Source: Ruminococcus sp.
GTDB taxonomy: Bacteria; Bacillota_A; Clostridia; Oscillospirales; Ruminococcaceae
Assembly (NCBI RefSeq): GCF_024684275.1
Contig: NZ_JAIKXF010000128.1
Coordinates: 1-21,883 of the forward strand
Direction: 5' to 3'
Length of the DNA: 21,883 nucleotides
Position 1 is the first letter of the stretch. Every line of letters begins with the position of its first letter. This document shows, in pieces, positions 15,712-21,883 of the stretch. The notes beneath the pieces were generated by a model, which searched no databases, was not told where the DNA came from, and saw nothing but the letters and a program-made list of their open reading frames with translations. The position numbers and the translations under genes are program-made.

Positions 15712-17799
15712 ATGGAAAAGGTAACAGAATATTTTGGTTCAATGGTGTTTGACGACAGAATAATGAAGGCAACACTTTCTGAAAAGGTGTATAAATCACT
15801 TAAAAGAACTATCGACAGAGGAACTCCTCTCGATATTTCAGTAGCTAACGCAGTTGCTGCCGCTATGAAGGACTGGGCGATCGAACTCGGTGCAACACAC
15901 TACACTCACTGGTTCCAGCCAATGACAGGTGTTACCGCCGAGAAGCACGACAGCTTCATTTCCCCTGCTCCCGACGGCAGAGTTATCATGGAGTTCTCAG
16001 GCAAGGAGCTTGTAAAGGGCGAACCTGACGCTTCCTCATTTCCTTCGGGCGGACTTCGTGCAACTTTTGAGGCAAGAGGCTATACAGCATGGGATCCTAC
16101 TTCATACGCATTCATCAAGGACGGCACACTCTATATCCCTACTGCATTCTGCTCATACACAGGTGAAGCACTGGATAAAAAGGTTCCGCTTCTCCGCTCT
16201 ATGGAGGCTATCAACAAACAGGCTCTGCGTATCTTAAAGCTTTTCGGAAACACAAGCGTAAAGAGCGTAAAGACCTCTGTTGGTCCAGAGCAGGAATACT
16301 TCCTTGTAGACCGCGATATGTGGAAGAAGCGCAAGGACCTCATCATGACAGGACGTACACTTTTCGGCGCTATGCCTCCAAAGGGACAGGAAATGGACGA
16401 CCACTATTTCGGCTCGATCAAGCCAAGAGTTGCCGAGTATATGGCTGACCTTGACCGTGAGCTGTGGAAGCTTGGTATCCTTGCCAAGACAAAGCACAAC
16501 GAGGTCGCTCCTGCACAGCATGAGCTTGCTCCTATCTATGATACAACGAATATCGCAGCCGATCACAATCAGCTCACTATGGAGGTAATGCAGAAGGTCG
16601 CTCTCCGTCATAACCTTGTATGTCTCCTTCACGAAAAGCCATTTGCAGGTGTAAACGGCTCAGGAAAGCACAACAACTGGTCTATCTCAACAGATCAGGG
16701 CGAGAACCTTCTCTCCCCGGGTGAAACACCTGCTGAGAATGCACAGTTCCTGCTGTTCCTTGCAGCAGTTATCAAGGCTGTTGACGACTATCAGGACTTA
16801 CTCAGACTATCTGTTGCTACCGCAGGCAACGATCACAGACTCGGTGCTAACGAAGCTCCGCCTGCTGTTATCTCTATCTTCCTCGGTGACGAGCTCACAG
16901 CTGTTCTGGACGCTATCGAGGCTGACAAGCCATACGGCGGCACAAAGAAGGAGAAAATGCAGCTTGGCGTTGATGTTCTGCCAAAGTTCAGCAAGGACAG
17001 CACTGACCGTAACAGAACTTCCCCGTTTGCATTCACAGGAAACAAGTTTGAGTTCCGTATGCTTGGTTCTTCAAACAGTATCTCCTGCGCTAACATCCAC
17101 CTCAATGCAGCTGTAGCAGAGGTACTCAGACAGTTTGCAGACAAGCTTGAAAAGGCTAAGGACTTCAACAAGGCTCTCCATGACCTTATCCGCAAGACTA
17201 TCAAGGAGCACAAGCGTATCATCTTCAACGGCAACGGCTACGATGACGCATGGATAGCTGAGGCTGAAAAGCGCGGACTGATGAACCTCAGAACTACTGC
17301 TGATGCAATGCCGCATATCTGCGATAAGAAGAATGTTGAGATGCTCACCTCCCACGGTATCTTCACTGAAGCCGAGATTTTCTCACGCCGTGACATTATG
17401 CTGGAAAACTACGTAAAGACTGTAAACATCGAAGCTGTTACAATGACAGACATGGCTCGCAAGGAGATAATCCCTGCTGTTGCAAAATTTGCAGCTGATA
17501 CAGCTTCTGCGGTATCTGTCAAGAAAAGCGTTTCAAAAGCAGCCTGCAAGTACGAGACAAAGCTTGTTACCGAGCTTTCAGAGCTTATCGACGAAATGGA
17601 CGCTGCAGCAACAGAGCTTGAAGCTGCAATCGCTGAATTCAAGGGAATAGCTGAGATAATCAAGGCTTCAGAATTCGTCCGTGACACTATGCTGCCAGCA
17701 ATGGATAAGCTTCGTGCAGCTGCTGACAAGGCTGAGACAATTACAGCTGAGGATTATTATCCATTCCCGACATATGACAAGCTTCTTTTCGGAGTGTGA
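15712..17799 (+). CDS. glnN: Glutamine synthetase type III
   Basis: GSIII joins ammonium to glutamate using ATP. The 695-residue protein matches the GlnN family in size and in order of motifs: an N-terminal [25 protein letters not shown] for metal binding, [44 protein letters not shown], and [21 protein letters not shown]. The C-terminal third (from about residue 575) is helix-rich and Ala/Glu-rich, as in GSIII hexamer-dimers. GGAG precedes the ATG, which follows the pyrG stop by two bases. In contrast to the GS-like protein at 4435-5712, all recognisable catalytic motifs are intact, so this is the likely working glutamine synthetase of the locus. Confidence 0.96.
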   Translation: MEKVTEYFGSMVFDDRIMKATLSEKVYKSLKRTIDRGTPLDISVANAVAAAMKDWAIELGATHYTHWFQPMTGVTAEKHDSFISPAPDGRVIMEFSGKELVKGEPDASSFPSGGLRATFEARGYTAWDPTSYAFIKDGTLYIPTAFCSYTGEALDKKVPLLRSMEAINKQALRILKLFGNTSVKSVKTSVGPEQEYFLVDRDMWKKRKDLIMTGRTLFGAMPPKGQEMDDHYFGSIKPRVAEYMADLDRELWKLGILAKTKHNEVAPAQHELAPIYDTTNIAADHNQLTMEVMQKVALRHNLVCLLHEKPFAGVNGSGKHNNWSISTDQGENLLSPGETPAENAQFLLFLAAVIKAVDDYQDLLRLSVATAGNDHRLGANEAPPAVISIFLGDELTAVLDAIEADKPYGGTKKEKMQLGVDVLPKFSKDSTDRNRTSPFAFTGNKFEFRMLGSSNSISCANIHLNAAVAEVLRQFADKLEKAKDFNKALHDLIRKTIKEHKRIIFNGNGYDDAWIAEAEKRGLMNLRTTADAMPHICDKKNVEMLTSHGIFTEAEIFSRRDIMLENYVKTVNIEAVTMTDMARKEIIPAVAKFAADTASAVSVKKSVSKAACKYETKLVTELSELIDEMDAAATELEAAIAEFKGIAEIIKASEFVRDTMLPAMDKLRAAADKAETITAEDYYPFPTYDKLLFGV

Positions 17800-17804
17800 T
17801 ATAA

Positions 17805-18641
17805 ATGAGATTCACCAAAATGCAGGGCTGCGGCAATGACTATATATATGTCAACTGCTTTGAGGAGAGCGTAAGCTCTCCTCATGAGCTTGCCCGTTCA
17901 GTAAGCGACAGGCATTTCGGGATCGGCTCAGACGGGCTGGTGCTGATATGTCCCAGTAATATTGCGGACTGCCGTATGCGTATGTTCAACTCTGACGGCA
18001 GCGAGTCCGAGATGTGCGGCAATGCCATACGCTGTGTGGCAAAGTACGTCTATGACCGTGATATTATTCACAAGCGTGAGCTCTCTGTAGAGACTCTCGC
18101 TGGAATAAAGTACATTACTATAAATGCAGATGAAAATGATATTGCACGGACAATGACCGTAGATATGGGAGCTCCGATAACCGAAGCTTCCCAGATACCT
18201 GTTAAGGCAGAAAATTCTCCTGTAACAGACCTGAGACTGACCGCATTCGGACGTGAGTTCACATTTACCTGCGTGTCAATGGGAAATCCTCACGCTGTCA
18301 CCTTTATAGACGAGGAGATCGGCAGCTTTGAAACAGAGCGTTTCGGAAGAATTTTTGAAGTAGACGAACATTTCCCACACAGGTCAAACATTGAGTTTGC
18401 AGAGGTGGTCTCACCTACTCACCTTAAAATGAGAGTATGGGAACGCGGTGCCGGTGAAACACTTGCCTGCGGTACAGGCACCTGTGCAACCTTTGCGGCG
18501 GCTTGTCTTAACGGGATCTGTCCGCGTGGACCAGTAACAGTTGATCTGCTTGGCGGTAAGCTTACCATTGAATGGAACGCAAATGACGGACACATCTACA
18601 TGACAGGTCCCGCAGAATTTGTATTCGACGGCGAGATATAA
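17805..18641 (+). CDS. dapF: Diaminopimelate epimerase
   Basis: DapF interconverts LL- and meso-diaminopimelate for lysine and peptidoglycan. The 278-residue protein shows both catalytic cysteines in their usual settings: Cys71 in MCGNAIRC and Cys222 in LACGTGTCATF. The N-terminus MRFTKMQGCGNDYI is typical. It begins 5 bases after the glnN stop, with GGAG about 10 bases upstream. The gene after it, dapL, makes its substrate, so the pair forms the end of a DapL-type lysine pathway joined to the nitrogen operon. Confidence 0.96.
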   Translation: MRFTKMQGCGNDYIYVNCFEESVSSPHELARSVSDRHFGIGSDGLVLICPSNIADCRMRMFNSDGSESEMCGNAIRCVAKYVYDRDIIHKRELSVETLAGIKYITINADENDIARTMTVDMGAPITEASQIPVKAENSPVTDLRLTAFGREFTFTCVSMGNPHAVTFIDEEIGSFETERFGRIFEVDEHFPHRSNIEFAEVVSPTHLKMRVWERGAGETLACGTGTCATFAAACLNGICPRGPVTVDLLGGKLTIEWNANDGHIYMTGPAEFVFDGEI

Positions 18642-18651
18642 CGGAGGAAAT

Positions 18652-19854
18652 ATGGCTAAATTTAACGAGAATTTTCTTGAACTCAAAGAGAGCTACCTGT
18701 TCAGCGAGGTGGCAAAGAGAGTGAGCACATTCAAGGAGAATCATCCCGAAAGCTCGGTTATACGACTTGGAATAGGCGATGTTACTCTCCCTCTCGGTAA
18801 AACAGTTGTTGAGGCTATGCGCTCTGCCGCTGAGGAAATGGGCAAGGCTGAGACTTTCCGCGGCTACGGTCCGGAACAGGGCTATGATTTTCTGAGAATT
18901 GCTATACAGAAACATTACAAAGCATTCGGAGTTGATATTGACACCGACGAGATATTTGCTTCAGACGGTGCCAAGTCCGATACAGGAAATATCACCGACC
19001 TTTTCAGCATTGACAACACAGTACTTATCCCTGATCCTGTTTATCCTGTATATGTTGACACTAATACCATGAACGGCAGGAATATCGTCTATATCAACGG
19101 AACTGCCGAAAATGACTTTCTGCCAATGCCCGACAGAAGCGTTCATGCTGACATAATTTATATATGCTCACCTAACAACCCCACAGGAGCCTGCTACAGC
19201 AGGGCTCAGCTGCGCGAATGGGTGGACTATGCCCTCGAAAATGATGCTGTTATCCTTTTTGATTCAGCCTATGAGACTTTTGTTTCAGATGATAGTCTTC
19301 CTCATTCCATCTATGAGATAAAAGGTGCAGAAAGCTGTGCTGTAGAATTCTGTTCACTGTCGAAAACAGCAGGCTTTACAGGCACACGATGCGGATATAC
19401 TATTGTTCCGAAGGCAATAACCTCAAAATCCGCAGACGGCAAAGAAATGAGCCTCAATAAAATGTGGAACCGCCGCCAGTGTACAAAGTTCAACGGCGTT
19501 CCCTATGTGATACAGCGCGCCGCAGAAGCAGTATTTTCAGATGAAGGTATGGCGGAAGCAAAGACAATGACCGCAGCATATATGGAAAATGCACGTATCA
19601 TCGCAGAAACTGTGGAGGAGCTGAATATCCGCTATACAGGCGGAATAAACTCACCCTACATATGGTTTGAGTGTCCATTTGGCATGAACAGCTGGGACTT
19701 CTTTGACTATCTCCTCGAAAATGCCGGTGTAGTAGGAACTCCCGGGGCAGGTTTCGGAAAAAACGGTAATAACTGGTTCCGCCTTACTGCATTTAACAGC
19801 AAGGAAAACACATCGGAAGCAATGAAAAGATTCCGCTCACTGATAAAAAAATAA
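18652..19854 (+). CDS. dapL: LL-diaminopimelate aminotransferase
   Basis: DapL converts tetrahydrodipicolinate directly to LL-diaminopimelate with glutamate as amino donor, bypassing the acylated routes. From ATG 18652 the protein has 400 residues. GGAGG at 18643-18647 overlaps the dapF end and supports this start over an ATG at 18619 inside dapF. It is a fold-type I PLP enzyme: SPNNPTGA (173-180), Asp204 in FDSAYE, and PLP-binding Lys238 in CSLSKTAGFTGTR. Motifs such as RLGIGDVTLPLG (38-49) and DGAKSDTGNI (105-114) are characteristic of DapL. Its glutamate requirement ties it to the GOGAT genes in the same window. It is followed by a terminator at 19891-19920 and ends the plus-strand cluster. 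Confidence 0.95.
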   Translation: MAKFNENFLELKESYLFSEVAKRVSTFKENHPESSVIRLGIGDVTLPLGKTVVEAMRSAAEEMGKAETFRGYGPEQGYDFLRIAIQKHYKAFGVDIDTDEIFASDGAKSDTGNITDLFSIDNTVLIPDPVYPVYVDTNTMNGRNIVYINGTAENDFLPMPDRSVHADIIYICSPNNPTGACYSRAQLREWVDYALENDAVILFDSAYETFVSDDSLPHSIYEIKGAESCAVEFCSLSKTAGFTGTRCGYTIVPKAITSKSADGKEMSLNKMWNRRQCTKFNGVPYVIQRAAEAVFSDEGMAEAKTMTAAYMENARIIAETVEELNIRYTGGINSPYIWFECPFGMNSWDFFDYLLENAGVVGTPGAGFGKNGNNWFRLTAFNSKENTSEAMKRFRSLIKK

Positions 19855-19890
19855 TAATTGCAGCAATGCTGATGAATCATTACACACAGG

Positions 19891-19920
19891 AACGCGCTTC
19901 ACATAAAGTGAAGCGCGTTT
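19891..19920. terminator. Intrinsic terminator after dapL
   Basis: A 12-bp perfect stem (AACGCGCTTCAC at 19891-19902 with its complement at 19908-19919) closes the loop ATAAA, followed by a few T and a mixed T-rich tail. It closes the nitrogen and lysine cluster and separates it from the acetyltransferase genes. Confidence 0.75.
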
Positions 19921-19986
19921 GCTTTGGGATATGCACATATTTTTCTGCGATCCGGTTATCGTAAATCCCGTAATATCAGTCCTGAG

Positions 19987-20015
19987 TTGACAAATTATAA
20001 CGTCTTCTGTATAAT
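19987..20015 (+). promoter_or_regulatory. Consensus sigma-A promoter of the GNAT genes
   Basis: TTGACA (19987-19992) and TATAAT (20010-20015) match the consensus with a 17-base spacer, 35 bases before the first acetyltransferase start. No leader hairpin follows, unlike the two nitrogen promoters. Confidence 0.85.
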
Positions 20016-20049
20016 CAATATTAAATGATCTCTTTAATAGGAGGCAAAA

Positions 20050-20628
20050 ATGGAAAACGTATATGAAAACTGCCCGACATTTGAAAATGACAGATTTTTA
20101 CTCAGATTTGTAAAAAAAGAAGACACTGATGATCTTCTGAAAGTCTACAGCGACAAAAATGCTCTTCCTTTCTTTAACAGTGACAACTGTGACGGAGATA
20201 TTTTTTTCTATCCCGATAAAGAAAGAATGGAAAACGCAATTGATTTCTGGCTGCGCTCCTATGAAAAAAAATGGTTCGTAAGGTGGACTATATTCGACAA
20301 GACAATTTCAATAGCAATAGGCACAATAGAAATGTTTCACCGAATTGCTGATGATGATTTCAATCATGTCGGTGTCATGCGCCTTGATGTAAGAAGTGAT
20401 TATGAAATATCTGATATATTGCAGGTGATGTTTAAGCTTTTTATTCCGGAAGCCTTTGCACTTTTTGAATGTAACGAGATAATAACAAAAATACCTGTCT
20501 ATGCTGTTGAGCGTATCAATGCTGCACTAAAATTCGGCTTCATAAAATCCGAGAAGCTTTTGATAGGCACAAACGATCACTATGCATATAACAATTACTG
20601 GACAGTAAATAAGGATAGATCATTATGA
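20050..20628 (+). CDS. GNAT-like acetyltransferase (RimJ/RimL type), degenerate CoA loop
   Basis: The 192-residue protein opens with a ligand-like strand FENDRFLLRFVKKEDTDDLLKVYSD, typical of the RimJ/RimL (Acetyltransf_3) branch that acetylates protein N-termini or small substrates. The C-terminal part has an INAALKFGFIKSEKLL segment like the last strand pair of GNATs. The pyrophosphate-binding motif (usually RxxGxG/A) reads RSDYEISDIL and has no glycines, so CoA binding may be weak or lost. AGGAGG precedes the ATG. It overlaps the next gene by four bases (ATGA), so translation is coupled. The substrate is unknown. Confidence 0.75.
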   Translation: MENVYENCPTFENDRFLLRFVKKEDTDDLLKVYSDKNALPFFNSDNCDGDIFFYPDKERMENAIDFWLRSYEKKWFVRWTIFDKTISIAIGTIEMFHRIADDDFNHVGVMRLDVRSDYEISDILQVMFKLFIPEAFALFECNEIITKIPVYAVERINAALKFGFIKSEKLLIGTNDHYAYNNYWTVNKDRSL

Positions 20629-21260
20629 GTATTACCATAAAAGCACTTACTCCCGATATGATAAACGATTATTTTGATTTCTTCGATAACCGTGCATTCT
20701 CAGATAATTCGCCTTTTTACCCATGTTACTGCAATGCTTTTAATATGAGTCTGGAGCAAATAAAAACGCAGCTTTTTGCTCGTTCTGAGCTATACGGAAA
20801 AGGAACAGAGGGCTGGAGAAAAGTTCTCCGTGAATCCGCTTGGGAAATGGTGAAAAGCGGAATAATTCATGGGTATTTAGCCTATGATGATGACCTTGCC
20901 GTTGGCTGGTGCAATGCAAATGACAGAATGAATTATTATCGCGTAGGTGAATTTGACATGGATAATATTCCCGAAGATGTACCGCCCTTTAGCTGCTCTG
21001 AAAGAGGGGATGTCAAATCTGTGGTATGCTTTGAAATATCTCCAGAATATCGCGGCAGTGGTATTGCGGGAATGCTTTTGACGCAGGTATGCAAAGACGC
21101 AGCTGATGAGGGATACTCGTTTGTGGAAGCTTATCCAAAAGATAAGCTTGAAGACGACAGTCCTGCATTCACAGGACCGCTCAGGCTTTATGAGAAATTC
21201 GGCTTCAAGGAATATGCAAGGATCGGTTCTGATATAATTATGAGAAAAGCATTGAAATAA
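20625..21260 (+). CDS. GNAT family acetyltransferase
   Basis: The 211-residue protein has the GNAT core in its C-terminal half: VVCFEISPEYRGSGIAGMLL carries the CoA-binding RGSGIA motif, followed by GYSFVEAYP and LYEKFGFKEYARI. The N-terminal part (about 1-110) is specific, with FYPCYCNAF and GWCNANDRMNYY containing conserved-looking Cys and Trp residues. Similar proteins are common in Clostridia but have no assigned substrate that I can name. Its start codon overlaps the stop of the preceding gene, and a weak site lies inside that gene. Confidence 0.85.
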   Translation: MSITIKALTPDMINDYFDFFDNRAFSDNSPFYPCYCNAFNMSLEQIKTQLFARSELYGKGTEGWRKVLRESAWEMVKSGIIHGYLAYDDDLAVGWCNANDRMNYYRVGEFDMDNIPEDVPPFSCSERGDVKSVVCFEISPEYRGSGIAGMLLTQVCKDAADEGYSFVEAYPKDKLEDDSPAFTGPLRLYEKFGFKEYARIGSDIIMRKALK

Positions 21261-21278
21261 CGAATCGGAGGAATTAAT

Positions 21279-21731
21279 ATGTCAGTTTCTTACAGAAAAA
21301 TAACAACAGCAGACCTTGATACATTTATTGAAATGCGTATAAACCAGCTTCGTGAGGAAGGTGCAAAGGAGGACATTGATCTTCGTCCCGCGCTTAAAAA
21401 CTACTATACCCGACACATGGCAGACGGCACATTCATATCATGGCTGGCTTTAGATAATGAAAAGATTATCGGTACAAGCGGTATGTCCATTGTAGAAAAG
21501 CCTCCGTATTTCGGCTGTCCCAGCGGTAAGATAGGGCTCCTTTCAAGTATGTTCACCGACAAAGCCTACCGCCGTCAGGGTATTGCGAAAGAGCTTCTTG
21601 CAAAAGTGGTAAATGAAGCTCGTGAAAAGGGCTGCGGAACTGTTCAGATAACGGCTTCGGATATGGGAGTTTTGCTCTACACAAATTTCGGATTTACAAA
21701 GAATAACAATTTCATGCAGTACAAATTATAA
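21279..21731 (+). CDS. GNAT family N-acetyltransferase
   Basis: The 150-residue single-domain GNAT begins MSVSYRKITTADLDTFIEMR and carries the CoA-binding YRRQGIAKELL motif, then the GCGTVQITASD strand and LYTNFGFTKN close. Length is standard for a minimal GNAT. It follows the previous gene by 18 bases with GGAGG upstream, making a three-gene acetyltransferase operon. Its stop codon is only about 14 bases from the presumed left end of an insertion sequence. The substrate cannot be read from the sequence. Confidence 0.88.
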   Translation: MSVSYRKITTADLDTFIEMRINQLREEGAKEDIDLRPALKNYYTRHMADGTFISWLALDNEKIIGTSGMSIVEKPPYFGCPSGKIGLLSSMFTDKAYRRQGIAKELLAKVVNEAREKGCGTVQITASDMGVLLYTNFGFTKNNNFMQYKL

Positions 21732-21761
21732 AGAAAAGCCTGAAAGAGTCTATCCTAAAAT

Positions 21762-21790
21762 TTGTGTAAACCTCTGAAGTAGTGTATAAT
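21762..21790 (+). promoter_or_regulatory. Transposase promoter overlapping a fold-back repeat
   Basis: TTGTGT (21762-21767) and TATAAT (21785-21790) are 17 bases apart. The octamer AGTAGTGT (21778-21785) and its complement ACACTACT (21798-21805) flank the -10 region and end three bases before the GGAGG of the transposase gene. Confidence 0.6.
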
Positions 21791-21820
21791 AGAAGAGACA
21801 CTACTTTGGAGGTTTTAATT

Positions 21821-21883
21821 ATGAGCAGAAGACGAAGAAATGAAACAGAAGAACAGCGAGCAAGAAGAGAGCTGATAAGCGAT
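21821..21883 (+). CDS. Transposase N-terminus (partial)
   Basis: An ATG at 21821, with GGAGG at 21808-21812, opens a frame of 21 residues that runs off the window: MSRRRRNETEEQRARRELIS and one more residue. The basic and acidic N-terminus and the RRELIS segment resemble the start of IS256-type transposases (DDE, Mutator superfamily). The catalytic domain is not visible, so family assignment rests mainly on the surrounding terminal sequence. Confidence 0.5.
   Translation, partial: MSRRRRNETEEQRARRELISD

Larger units (their letters stand above)
21745..21883 (+). mobile_element. Left end of an insertion sequence, probably IS256 family
   Basis: A run starting near 21745 (GAGTCTATCCTAAAATTTG and on to about 21772) resembles the terminal repeats of IS256-family elements, which often contain AATTTGTGTAAA. 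A promoter, a perfect inverted repeat and a transposase start follow at once. The right end is outside the window, so the exact boundary, terminal repeat and target duplication cannot be confirmed. Confidence 0.5.

Overview
The window looks like chromosome from a low-to-mid GC Clostridia member, most likely Ruminococcus or a close relative (Oscillospiraceae). This is inferred from gene content, not from a database search: a type III glutamine synthetase (GlnN), an ammonium transporter fused to PII, DapL-type lysine synthesis, an ANTAR regulator inside a nitrogen operon, and clostridial-type promoters and ribosome binding sites.

Layout. (1) 1-420 is the end of an accessory segment: the tail of an unidentified protein, then the 3' half of a tRNA-Leu(UAG) gene with no 5' half, which is the usual scar of a tRNA-targeting integrase. 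Three hairpins that look like terminators lie between 444 and 650. (2) 671-11741, all on the minus strand, reads gltB > gltD > GS-like gene > ANTAR regulator > purF as a tightly packed operon, followed after 159 bases by asnB. (3) 11742-12195 is a divergent control region with two strong, oppositely directed promoters. Each is followed within about 10-15 bases by an intrinsic terminator, and then by a further hairpin before the start codon. (4) 12196-19854, plus strand, reads amt-PII > pyrG > glnN > dapF > dapL. (5) 19855-21883 is a second accessory stretch: a consensus promoter, three consecutive GNAT acetyltransferase genes and the left end of an insertion sequence (probably IS256 family) cut by the window edge.

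How the genes fit together. Ammonium enters through Amt and is fixed by GlnN into glutamine. Glutamine feeds GOGAT (GltB/GltD) and three further glutamine amidotransferases (PurF, AsnB, PyrG). The DapF/DapL pair turns nitrogen toward lysine and peptidoglycan.

The most interesting part is the likely control system. The ANTAR protein has a receiver domain that lacks the phosphorylated aspartate. It is encoded directly after a glutamine-synthetase-like protein that has lost several catalytic residues. The two strong promoters lead into attenuator-like terminators. Two hairpins with the same hexaloop, AAUGGC (A at 1 and G at 4, as expected of ANTAR RNA targets), sit in the leaders of gltB and asnB. 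I infer a local RNA-level nitrogen circuit in which a GS-like pseudoenzyme may report nitrogen status to an ANTAR RNA-binding protein. The sequence facts are direct; the circuit is a hypothesis.
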